The notes under the pieces: generated by a model
The model's database searches: none
The model's input: the letters and a program-made list of their open reading frames with translations, nothing else
Told to the model about the DNA's origin: nothing
Program-made: the position numbers and the translations under genes
Shown here: positions 37,301 through 46,872 of the stretch, piece after piece
How the letters are laid out: each line of letters starts with the position of its first letter
Position numbering within the stretch: position 1 is the first letter of the stretch
Assembly: GCF_018991925.1 (NCBI RefSeq)
Contig: NW_024732415.1
Coordinates: forward strand, 4,581,927-4,645,926
Direction: 5' to 3'
Source: Homarus americanus
Lineage: Eukaryota > Arthropoda > Malacostraca > Decapoda > Nephropidae
DNA length: 64,000 nt

Positions 37301-37934
37301 GCAGCTTTGGATTCTTTGAACAGTGGGAGTCCAGTCTTTGGACACATTATTGGTTCATGTAGAAAATTAGTAAATACAATAAGGAAAAATGGCCATAATG
37401 TTCAATTTGTATGGGTCCCTTCACATGTGGGGATTGGTCTTAATGAAGCAGTAGATATAATAGCAAAAAGAGCCACGGAAAAGGCCGAGATCGACATAAT
37501 ATGTACTAAAACCTTGAAACAATTAAGGAGCAAATTACGGAAAATACAATCAATAGAAGATAATTTCAAAAGGAATGAAATATACGAGAAAAGTGAAACA
37601 ATGAAACATTACCATCATGTTCTCATGAACACAAAATTTACATATGGGAAAGATAGGAGTAGGTGGAAAGATTCAGTGTATATGAGGTTAAGATTAGGAT
37701 ATAAATATTATTGGGAACTTGGAGCTGAGAGAAGTGAACAGGATAAAGAATGTAGAGTTTGTAGAACATCCAGATCCCATACCCTGCCACATTATATACT
37801 GGAATGCCCATATAAATAATGTATATAGAAATGCCCATATAAATAATGTCCCCATGCAAATAGAGTGGATGTTTAAAAATAGGAAAATAGATGAAATATT
37901 AAAGAAATATAGAAATTTTGCATCTAGAATATAA
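34301..37934 (+). pseudogene. LINE ORF2 (endonuclease, reverse transcriptase, RNase H), disrupted
   Basis: ORF2 starts 10 nt after the ORF1 stop. The endonuclease (34301-35068) shows N6, E31 (LQET), D126-x-N128 (GDFNAR), D174 (RLDY) and S196-D197-H198, so all expected catalytic positions are present. Frame changes near 35065 and 35515 and a TAG at 35347 break the linker. RT occupies about 35590-36900: KSTAPGEDG, VFVDLQGAFDKA (motif A), GTPQGGVLSPMLFN, and YADD at 36222-36233. RNase H (about 37085-37500) has VYCDGS, STQAELYAML, VDSRAAL and WVPSHVG; it is broken at a T6 run near 37285-37292. A C-terminal CRVCRTSRSHTLPHYILEC motif follows, then a small indel and a 27-bp duplication (about 37803-37856), and the ending ILKKYRNFASRI at 37934. 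Confidence 0.9.
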
Positions 37935-38088
37935 CTATGTATTATAACTGATTATATGAGATATTAGGGATTTATGTGAGTCCTGAGAGGGACATTCCTG
38001 GACTGGGGTGAGGATGACTTATGTCACTTCATCCCTTTGAGATGTATTAATGTTTTTGTATCTCAATAAACGTATCAATCAATCAATC
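37935..38088 (+). terminator. LINE 3' UTR and (ATCA)n tail
   Basis: After the C-terminal stop, about 150 bp run to CTCAATAAACGTATCAATCA and repeated ATCA units. The short-repeat tail, rather than poly(A), fits I/LOA/Nimb-type elements. The internal AATAAA at 38065-38070 could act as a polyadenylation signal. Confidence 0.75.
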
Positions 38089-38099
38089 AAACGCTTGTC
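38089..38099 (+). repeat. Target-site duplication, 3' copy
   Basis: AAACGCTTGTC is identical to 32394-32404. The base following it (C, then ATTGG) differs from that following the 5' copy (GGAG), which marks the insertion boundary. Confidence 0.85.
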
Positions 38100-40185
38100 C
38101 ATTGGTTGCGACAAATCATAGTGAGCCCTTAAAAGAGAAAGATACATCGCTTTCTTTGTATCGGACACCCGACTGACCACTAGATAGCAGGCCACTCGGA
38201 GGCTTCAGAGCAAATTAAGGGAGACACGATTCCTTTATATTTTCCTTGGGCAAGTGCCTCCCCAATGGAGCCTATGAAGGATAACTTTTGTCAGATAATA
38301 CCATAAAGTACACGCGAACTGGGTTTTTTATATCCCATAGCATACAAGGAAAAAATTACAGATGGATCACCAAGAAATAATAATTAAAGCTGGTAAAATA
38401 TTGTGGACGAACAGGATAAGAGGCAAAGTTCACGCCAATGCCGCGTCGTCTGGTGGGAGATGCTCGTTCACTACAAACATTTACATCGTTATTCTTTTTA
38501 TTTTCTTAAACCAATACTATTATAAATATGTATAAGACTAATTTAATAGTGGCAGAACCTCATATAAATAACTATAATATGCAAGTACAAGAGCGATAGT
38601 GGGAACCAGCATCAGCCAAGTTGGTACAGCTTGTGATTTTTATATAAGGTACAGTACTGTAGTTAGAAACACCCTCCCCCTTGGGTTTAGATTTATACCT
38701 TTGATAGGGTTTATGGAATGTCAGCCAAACCTAGAAATGGACATAATTTCTAAATTGGCTCACAGAAACACCCAAACTGGGTTATAGAAAAAAAAAGTAA
38801 AAATGAGATGTTACTTTCTTGGGAGATTTAATAATGTTTTATAAATGAAATAAAACTATGTAAAGAACAGTACTAAGATAAGTATATGAAGTGATATGGA
38901 TATATCATTTTTTTTTCTTAATATTTGTAGATAAGGTATTTTGACATACAGTACAGGTACTACAAGCTTTAAGTCAATTCAGTTCCTTGTAATTTTGCAT
39001 TGAATTTTCTGTTACATTGCACTGCACTTGGTAGGCTTATCACAAACTTTTATGACATTCATGGATTAATTTATTAAACTTTGGTGCCTTAATGCACCAA
39101 TTAAATTAATTCACTTTACTACTGAATTTTCCCATCAACCCGTTATGTATAATTCTAAGTCAAACTTTAAAGTTATTCTAAAATCATCGACATTTTGGAT
39201 AAACAAAGTTATGTTTTAATTGAAAATATAATTAGGGTTTCATGCAGTGTTATGAATGGGCAGTGATTTCAAGACTTGTATATTAATATGGCGATAAACC
39301 CTCATACATATGTTCACATTTTCACAGACAGCAGCATATCCCTGCACAGTGCCTGCAGCTGCTGGTCTCACTGAGGTACTGTACATGGCTTCTGGATGCT
39401 TCCATCTCTGTGAGGCCAATACTGCAGATGTCGTTGTCTTCAGTCTGCAGGATTGTTGGGCATATCTCAAAGTTAATAGCCCTTACTGCACCTAACTACA
39501 TCAACATTCCACAGCCAGTAGAAGCACATCACCAAGTATGCAAGTTTTTCACAATATAAGACAAGCCCAGGAGGAGATAATGTGGAGTTTTACCATTGTA
39601 AGAAAAGGCTTCTACTCATTAAATGTTAAGGAGAGAAAAAAAAAACTAACCTAATCAATTTGATAATTGTGAAACGTTAACCGACTATACATCGTAGTTG
39701 GTAATAATAACTTCACAGTAATTACATTTAAGATGGTCTGAGTTTAACTGTTTCTAATAGGAAAATTTCTTAGGTGATAATGAAATTTACTCAGGTATGA
39801 AGATGTCAAATTCTCAGTTGACTTGACTGGCAGTACAGCATATTTATACACCAGGACTTAGCTACTATACTAGAAAATGCTTAGGAATATGAACTTTCAT
39901 GTTGTACTGTATCACTTAATGGTACAAATAACTCTTACTGGAATCTGTCATGTTCTAAAATGCTACAGAACTACCCAGCTGACAGCTGCTTGGGCAGTGT
40001 TCAATTTGGACTCAGTTTACCACAACTAGGGTGGAGATACCACAGTACTGCACCCAGGCTTACTTTTCGAATCACAGTCTAGCAACATTCGCTGGTTCCA
40101 TTGCAACTAATACACCCTGACTCCATCACGTATTTCTCATTTTACCATTTATCAGCTTTCTTGACATGCGGGCGGTTGGTTTCTC
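38100..40185. other. Mostly unique DNA, possible exon-like island at 39.3-39.5 kb
   Basis: About 2 kb without a recognised gene. 39327-39500 has higher GC than its surroundings and is preceded by TTTTCACAG on the plus strand. Both strands have open frames of about 60-75 codons there, but neither matches a known family. I do not call a gene. Confidence 0.35.
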
Positions 40186-40189
40186 AAAT

Positions 40190-40831
40190 AAATTGTATTA
40201 ATCTAATTTGTAATATCATAAAATTTATTAGAAAAACGGCTCCATATGTAGCATTTTTTAACCTAACCTAATCTATCCTAGTGCATTCGCCCAGCCCTAC
40301 GCCAAGTGACTAATACTTAATTCACTCACCTTTTGTCCTCTGATCCTGGGCATGATTCTTATAATATTTTGACTGGATCATTTCTGACGAATTTTAATAA
40401 AAAGATTGCAAATTTGACGTCGGATAAATGAAAAATGATTAAAGGTGTGAACTTAAGAAAATAGGAGGTTTATGTGGCCTTACTAACCCAACACTCGTCA
40501 GGTTACTTGCGGGTGGGAGACGCCAGAACTACTTCATTTCTGAACATACACGAAGCAAACTATCCAGACTTAACGATCCATGTGGTTACGTTAGTTCTGG
40601 TTGGTTCGCGTTACATGCTGTCAGATATAATTTAGTCCCGTGAACTCAGTCTCGTCAGTACACAGACGAGATGTAAGGTATTCTTCGCTTTAAACCTCCA
40701 CATCAGAAAAGTTCCCGTCCAAATATTCTAAGTAATATAGTGGTGCCTCTTCTCAACACTTTTATTTTAACACACTTTTATCACTGTATTTCAAGAGTTT
40801 CGCACAATAATTCGTTTTGTTTGAGCTAAGT
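40190..40831 (-). repeat. Long inverted repeat, left arm
   Basis: The reverse complement of this arm matches 41400-42030. The core 40323-40735 is strongest (long blocks of identity, for example GATCCATGTGGTTACGTTAG against its complement near 41625-41645). It weakens towards both ends, and the outer limit near 40.19 kb is approximate. On the minus strand the core ends AAAAG and GTGAGT (last exon base 40330), a good splice donor pointing left. No coding capacity is seen. Confidence 0.85.
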
Positions 40832-41399
40832 GCACGTTTGTTTGGGTGGTCATTTGTAAGGACAACTTGGTAGCGCTGCCAGCCTCTCATATAGCCTCTT
40901 TCACAAGTACTGATTTGAAATATAATAACATTAATACAATTAAAGTATTCAACTACAATTACGAATAAATATCATATATTTTTATAATTTAATTTTAGAA
41001 AAGTATTTTTTTCTTTGATAGCTAATAAACCAAAGAGAACAAAATTCAACTTTGATGCCACGTTGAGACACTGGTGTTCGATAAGTTAGGCGTGACTATG
41101 AAAAGAGAATATTTAGCGAAGAAGAATATAATATAATTATTTTGTGCCTCCTATTTGCTTAAATAATATTTTAGATTAATAACTAAAAGGATATTAAAAT
41201 CTGCAAATGTCGTAAAAATGAAAACAGATACAATTGAAGTCGTCTGATTTGTTGATAGTATTGGGACAAGGTGTAGCCCTACGAGGTCCCAACTCGGCGT
41301 GGCTTTCTTTGTTCTTGAGCAAGTTCTCTCTTTGTTCGTTCGTCAACTACATCAAAGCCCGAGATAAACAACGCTGCAGCCACCAACGTTAGTTCATAT
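40832..41399. other. Spacer of the long inverted repeat
   Basis: About 570 bp of AT-rich sequence separates the arms. No open frame of note and no clear TATA box. In the divergent-unit model it would be the shared promoter region. Confidence 0.5.
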
Positions 41400-42030
41400 A
41401 CTTAGCTGAAGAAAAAAAACCGAATTATCGTATGAAAATCTCGAAATACAGTGTTAAAAGTGCAGAGAAGAGGCGCCGCCATATTACTTAGAATGTTTCG
41501 ACGGGATCGTTTCTGATGTGGAGGTTTAAAGCGAAGAATACCTTACATCTCGTCTGTGTACTGGCGAGACCGAGTTCACGGGACTAAATTATATCTGACA
41601 GCAAGTAACGCGAACCAGCCAGAACTAACGTAACCACATGGATCGTTAAGTCTGGATAGTTTGCTTCGTGTATGTTCAGAAATGAAGTAGTTCTGGCGTC
41701 TCCCACCCGCAAGTAACCAGACGAGTGTTGGGTTAGTAAGGCCACATAAACCTCCTATTTTCTTGCTTAAGTTTACAGCTTAATTCATTTTCTCATTTCT
41801 CCGTCACTAAATTTATCAGAAAAGATCCCGTCAAAATATTCTGAGAGTCATGCCCAGGATCAGAGGATAAAAGGTGAGTGCATTATATTTATGGTACTGT
41901 ATCACCATGGCGTGAGGCAACGCAAGCGTACTAGGTTAAGTTTAAGAAAGTTACCACAAATGGGGCAGCTACACTAATATATTTTTTTAAGATAATACAA
42001 GTTTTATAAATTTAATCGAATCATACCTGA
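41400..42030 (+). repeat. Long inverted repeat, right arm
   Basis: Partner of 40190-40831. The core 41475-41880 ends AAAAG and GTGAGT with the donor GT at 41874, pointing right. Inside the arm, AGAATGTTTCGACGGGATCG (from about 41489) is the approximate reverse complement of GATCCCGTCAAAATATTCTG (about 41825-41844), so a smaller inverted repeat of about 30 bp arms is nested in it. The same nesting is seen in the left arm. Confidence 0.85.
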
Positions 42031-42059
42031 TTTAACGTAACTATTGTAAGATAGTATTG

Positions 42060-42300
42060 GTTAGTTAGGTTAGATTTGATTGGTCTTGTTGTCTGCTTTA
42101 TACTACTACTAGTGCTAATAATAATAATTGTTTTTATCCCAATAGGTATTTCGGATTTTTTTTTACTATTATCACTTGGATTTTTTTTTTTTAGGTTAGA
42201 TTAGATTAGGTTAGGTCAGGTTAGGTTAGGTTAGGTCAGGTCAGGTTAGGTTAGGTTAGGTTAGGTCAGGTCAGGTCAGGTTAGGTCAGGTCAGGTCAAT
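42060..42300 (+). repeat. TTAGG/TCAGG telomere-like array
   Basis: After poly(T) runs, a block (42193-42300) of GGTTAGGTTA alternates with GGTCAGGTCA units in pentamer register. TTAGG is the ancestral arthropod telomere repeat and TCAGG is known as a telomere unit in some beetles. Here they alternate in one interstitial array. Confidence 0.88.
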
Positions 42301-42474
42301 TAAAAACACCAAAATACAATATAAAATAGTATGTCGTACCAATTGGGGAAATTTTGATAAAAACGAAGTTTTACCTACTAATAATAGTACCATGTAATAA
42401 TAATTACAATAATACCGGTAATAATAATAACAATAATGTCATGCAATAAGTAATAATACACTGTAATGTAGTTA

Positions 42475-42800
42475 GGTATCTGAAGAACAAAATCAATTTA
42501 GAAAGAGGAAATGAACTGGTGAAGCTATATTGGTTTGAGAATTTTGAGTAAAAGGGCTTTAGAGGTCCAAAGAAATTTGTACATCTGCTTTGTTGTGTTT
42601 GAAAAAGCTTTTGATAAGGCAAAGCACAATCAACTTATAGATATCTTAGAAAAAATAGGCATTAATGAAGGAGATATTAGAAATTTAAAGAGTGTTTACT
42701 GGCAACAGGAGGATGCTGTGATAGTAGATTATGAACTTAATGATTGGTTCACAGTTAGACAGAGATTAAGACAAAAGCTGTGTTCTATCTCCAACCCTTA
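42475..42800 (+). mobile_element. Non-LTR reverse transcriptase fragment
   Basis: The translation contains ALEVQRNLYICFVVFEKAFDKAKHN, then LIDILEKIGINEGDIRNLKSVYWQQEDAVIVDYEL, then WFTVRQRLRQK. This is RT motif A with the following fingers/palm region of a LINE. Upstream (42485-42540) a frame-shifted continuation with stops is visible. Neither endonuclease nor the YxDD motif is present. It is a short, dead fragment of a family different from the 32-38 kb element. Confidence 0.8.
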
Positions 42801-42916
42801 ACAACAGAGCTAGAGAGCACATTTTTTTTGTTACGGGAATTTGCCCACCCGGGAACAGGTCAAACGACCCACAACGGAGCCTGGGGGGCTTGTTGTTGTT
42901 GTTGAGATTGTCGGAC

Positions 42917-43406
42917 CGTACTGTAGTGTACTGTACTGTAGTGTACTGTACTGTAGTGTACTGTAGTGTAGTGTAGTGTACTGTACTGTAGTGTACTGTA
43001 GTGTACTGTATTGTACTGTACTGTACTGTACTTTACTGTACTGTAGTGTACTGTGCTCTACTGTACTGTACTGTAGTGTACTGTACTGTACTGTAGTGTA
43101 CTGTACTGTAGTGTACTGTACTTTACTGTACTGTAGTGTACTGTGCTCTACTGTACTGTACTGTAGTGTACTGTACTGTACTGTAGTGTAGTGTACTGTA
43201 GTGTACTGTACTGAAGTGTACTGTACTGTAGTGTACTGTAGTGTACTGTACTGTAGTGTACTGTAGTGTACTGTACTGTATTGTACTGTACTGTAGTGTA
43301 CTGTACTGTATTGTACTGTAGTGTACTGTAGTGTACTGTGCGCTACAGTACTGTACTGTACTCTACTGTACTGTACTCTACTGTACTGTACTCTACTGTA
43401 CTGTAG
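42917..43406. repeat. (GTACT)n pentanucleotide array
   Basis: About 490 bp of GTACT/GTAGT units with occasional TTTACT and CTCTACT variants. Most units contain the self-complementary GTAC, so either strand can fold on itself. The Tyr/Ser/Thr/Val frames are artefacts. Confidence 0.95.
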
Positions 43407-43409
43407 AGT

Positions 43410-45164
43410 TAAAAGGAAATGTATGCAATATAACAGATTTTGCTCACTTTTATCAAGGTGATCATAATGAAGTGAACAATTTCTTATAGTACTCCACAAA
43501 ATACTCAATTGAGAATTAGGACTTCAAGAAACAAACAATTAAAATTTTACATTTTTCATTGGAACAAGAAGTTATACAGTACAGTGCCTTCACATTTTTC
43601 AATATAGTTATCTGATATGTTAAGTATTTGAACACAATTTAGGACACCCTGAATTTCAGTGATGTAAACAATTTTACAGAGAATCAAGTGTAGGTTTTCA
43701 CTTTCAATCACTCTTTACTAGCAGTCCAAATAGGCAATATGGAAATTCTTCTGTAACTTTCTGTAGTATTACACAGAATAGTACCACGTAATATTATACC
43801 ATAAAACTTATACAGTAACACCATATAAGTGCTTCTCTATCTATGCACTCTAACACAGTTGGTCATCTTCACATTCCTGCAAGAGCATGATAATTAGAAC
43901 GAGCACATTTATAACCACTCACTACTGTACACAGACGCTCTTACACATAAACCTGCAAAATCATTATTTTTCTAGCATGCACATTAATAGCTGGCTACTA
44001 GGTGCACAATGGCTTTTCCACTGAAGTAGAATCAGTCTTAGCGGACTAATTGGGGCAGATCCAATCCGAAAAATGTGAAAGTCCGAGAAAAGCAAATTTA
44101 TGGGGCGGGGGGGGGGGGGGGGGGAGTTGGAGATAACACTGCTCATCTGAACTGTTGAAAGAAAATCAGTTGTTATGTTACTGCACTTCAACAACTAAGG
44201 TCTTTTAGTGTATAACAAGGTTATTAAAAGAATATTACATCCACAATGAAAAAAGTAAAATGAAAAACTCTCTGGGGTGAAAATCAGACATGTAAATCTG
44301 GTTGTCACCGAGATGATTGTTATATACTGTAAAGTGTTATATGTAAGTAACCAAAGAATTTGTTTTATGAATAAAGAGAAAACTGTATAGTGTACAGTAC
44401 TATAAAGATAAAAATAAGAGCAAATAAGTGTAGGAGTATATTGTATGTGGAAGACGAATGTTTATCTGGGAGCAGCTGGTAGTGGGGTGGAGAGGGGCGG
44501 TAGCATGGGTGGGTGGCTCCCTCCTCCTCTCTCCCACAAGATTCCTTTAACACTTTTTTATGCAAGTTCTCCACAATTCTCATATAATTTAGGATCATTT
44601 GGTACCAGGTTGATAAAATATTATCCTAAAAGAATCAACTTAACCGAAAAAAGAATCCCACACTGAACACCATGAGTCATTTGTTTACAAAGAGCAAACA
44701 ACTGATCGGCTTACCACAATGTCTGTCTTCAACACTTAGTAAATTAGTACAGTACATTTGTGTATTTATCATTACTTAATAAAGACTATTGTAGTGCATT
44801 TATCATCACTAATAAGTAATTTTGTAGTGTACAGTATTATGCATCTGCATATACCCTGGTTTATTCATTAATCACTTGTCTAAATACAAGTAGCCAAACT
44901 GAGTCATCATATAAGAGTCAAAAGTAGTAATAACATTTTGAAAAAGGTATCTTCATATCAAATACTATACAGTGTGTTGTAATGACCCCTGTAGTAAGCT
45001 GGTCTACTGAAAGCTCACACGAACGCATCTGAGTAAACAACCTTGTGATAAAGCTTATCCTTTTATTTTCAAGTCATATTACAAATTACATACAGTATTG
45101 TAGTTTTTTCTATTACTGAAGATGTTATATTAATTATGATGAACCATAAACCATAAGAGGCCAA
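43410..45164. other. Unique DNA with G18 run, possible transposon edge
   Basis: The only simple repeat is an 18-base G run (44107-44124). Around 44085-44100, GTCCGAGAAAAGCAAATTTA resembles GTCCGAAAAAAGCGAATTCC at 45571-45590. No gene recognised. Confidence 0.45.
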
Positions 45165-45169
45165 TCATA

Positions 45170-45397
45170 TGAGACAAATTTTGATTTAGGCGCGAAATAG
45201 GTAAACATTGGTTTGGAAATAAGAGTAGTGGACGAGTGGAACAAGTTACCAAATATCATCATTAACTCGAATACGTTGGATAGCTTCAAACATAGGTTGG
45301 ATGGATATATGAGCAATAGGGGTTGGGTGTAAATGGGACTGCCCAGTATAGGCCATTAGGCCTGCTGCAGTTTCCTCCATTCTTATGGTCTTATGTA
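45170..45397 (+). mobile_element. CR1-like LINE 3' tail, copy 2
   Basis: Starts inside the C-terminal coding part (GRKHWFG-like, then DEWNKLPNIIINSN, DSFKHRLDGYMSN, RGWV) and ends with TTTCCTCCATTCTTATGGTC and TTATG. A one-base insertion (GGAAATAAGAG) breaks the frame. Unlike copy 1 it keeps the segment coding for LDSFKHRLD. Confidence 0.85.
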
Positions 45398-45544
45398 ATC
45401 AATAAATAAATAAACCTGACGAATGTGGCAACACCTGATCAGCCCCAGTCTGCTTACAGTGTCTTAGTTCTCAGTAGGCCTACAGCAAATCTGATTAGAC
45501 CACTGTACTGTAAATTCAGTAAGTGTTGTTTAATACATCATTTT

Positions 45545-45640
45545 TTTTTTGTGACGAGAGCATCCCAGAGTCCGAAAAAAGCGAATTCCGATTTATTGTA
45601 GTCCGATTTATCGAGGTTTTACGTATACTGTATATATATT
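45545..45640. mobile_element. Possible pogo/Tigger-type terminal relic
   Basis: GTCCGATTTATCGAGGTTTTACG (45600-45624), read on the other strand, gives an AAACCTCGATAAATCGGAC-like sequence. This recalls the termini of pogo/Tigger elements. No transposase is seen, and the partner terminus (perhaps near 44.05 kb) is uncertain. Confidence 0.35.
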
Positions 45641-45839
45641 AAAAATAATAAATATAGATAATTAATTTGTCTATACTTGCTAAAACAATAGGGAAATGTT
45701 AAATATCTATGTTCTGTTAGGCAGAGTAATTGTTGCAGAACACTTCTGAGAATGAGAGATTTCTGGCTAACGAGATGACTCAAGCACGCTAAAAATTCCT
45801 CTATCCCTGAAAATTTTCCGAGTATCTGGAAAAGTTTCT

Positions 45840-46090
45840 TGGAATTTGTCGGAAATTACGCATTATTTCATCCTCGGAATTTGCTCCCAGGACCGGAAAA
45901 ATGGAGAGTTTCTGGAATTTTCCAGAATTACACATTATTTCTTCCTCGGAATTTGTTCCCAGACTCAGAATTTTTTTTATAGAATTTCCGGAATTGTTTT
46001 CAGAATTTTCAGAAAATGCGACAGGTTTTCACCCTCAGAGTTTGTTTCCAGACCTGGAAAAAAATGGGAGAAATTTCCGGTATCATCATA
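45840..46090 (+). repeat. Degenerate tandem repeat, about 75-90 bp, three copies
   Basis: TTATTTCWTCCTCGGAATTT and GYTCCCAGRMC recur at about 45862, 45935 and 46025, interspersed with TTTCCGGAATT-like sequence. The unit frame is open over about 80 codons by chance. Confidence 0.75.
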
Positions 46091-46821
46091 GAGATATAAC
46101 TATGAAAGGTAAAAAACGAAATTTTTTATCCGTTCAAGATATTTATTTTGTTTCACAAGATGATGTGATACCTCTTTAATCTGTGGTAAGATATTGCAGC
46201 AGTGTTGAACTTGGCGCTTTGTAAGGTTTGCAAAGGTGCCGCTTGTGACCATGAACCAAGTCCAACGCTAGAGTTTCGTGGCTGACTGATCCGTACAGTT
46301 AGGATTAACTGCTAAATCTGGCTACTTTTGAACATTCCTTGATTCCTTAAATAAATATTTATAATTAAAAAAAGAGGATTTAATTTTTGTTTTGTTTACA
46401 TAGCATATAAATTTACTGTAAACAGTGTCATATATTTTAGGAAAAGTAAGGTAGATTTACAGTATTGGGAAATGTGTTCAAGCCGAGTATCAGAGAAGTT
46501 TGTCAAGCCCAAATATAAATTAAAAAGTTACTAGTACCTATTTTCATTCTATTTCTTTAAGGTACTTCTATTTTCATTTTGACCCCCCCCCCTTAAAAAA
46601 ATGGCCAAAATTTTTAAATCGAAAATCTGGCGGCCCTGCCACAACGTGACTACTGTAAAGTAAGCGCGGCAGCTCGGGGTGTTATCGTGCCATATGACAA
46701 CCACTTCCTTCAATTATACATAACATTAAAAAGACGCTCCTAAACTGTATACAGTAAAAATGCTACAGTTTTAAGGGAATGTTAGCAAGTAATAACTAAT
46801 TGTTTCTCTCTCTCTTTTTAG

Positions 46822-46872
46822 GTAAGTGTACAATAACAGCTCATCGAGGGACCGTAGCACACCACACCTCAG
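46822..46872 (+). other. Exon-like 51-nt segment, plus-strand copy
   Basis: Starts GTAAGTGTACAATAACAGCT and ends CACACCTCAG, followed by GTGCGTG. Upstream lie ACTAATTG (branchpoint-like) and TTTCTCTCTCTCTTTTTAG. The junction TTTTTAG then GTAAGT has the exact form of a recursive-splicing ratchet site (an acceptor directly followed by a regenerated donor). It matches 48 of 51 bases with the minus-strand copy at 31248-31298. Length 51 nt, no ATG, one open phase. Proposed as an internal non-coding or recursive-splice exon; unproven. Confidence 0.5.

Larger units (their letters stand above)
32405..38088 (+). mobile_element. Full-length I/Nimb-like LINE, inactivated
   Basis: A 5.7 kb non-LTR retrotransposon: a 5' UTR of about 250 bp, ORF1 with three Cys/His knuckles, ORF2 with AP-endonuclease, reverse transcriptase, RNase H and a C-terminal CCHC, a 3' UTR of about 150 bp and an ATCA-repeat tail. 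The 11-bp target-site duplication fixes both ends. RNase H downstream of RT plus a knuckle-bearing ORF1 points to the I group (I, Nimb, LOA and relatives). Nimb is my best guess, which an RT phylogeny would settle. Both ORFs carry frameshifts and ORF2 a nonsense codon, so this copy cannot move by itself. It lies on the plus strand inside the proposed minus-strand intron. Confidence 0.92.

Noticed and set aside
39240..39500. Overlapping 60-76 codon frames on both strands
   Set aside because: The GC-rich island is of interest, but neither strand matches a family and frames on both strands cannot be separated by eye.
40190..42030. Palindrome as an autonomous foldback transposon
   Set aside because: Not excluded, but similarity continues beyond the splice-like sites with gradual decay and I found no target duplication at sharp ends. 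This fits duplication better than a discrete element.
42831..43508. 225-codon Tyr/Ser/Thr/Val minus-strand frame
   Set aside because: Translation of the GTACT array.
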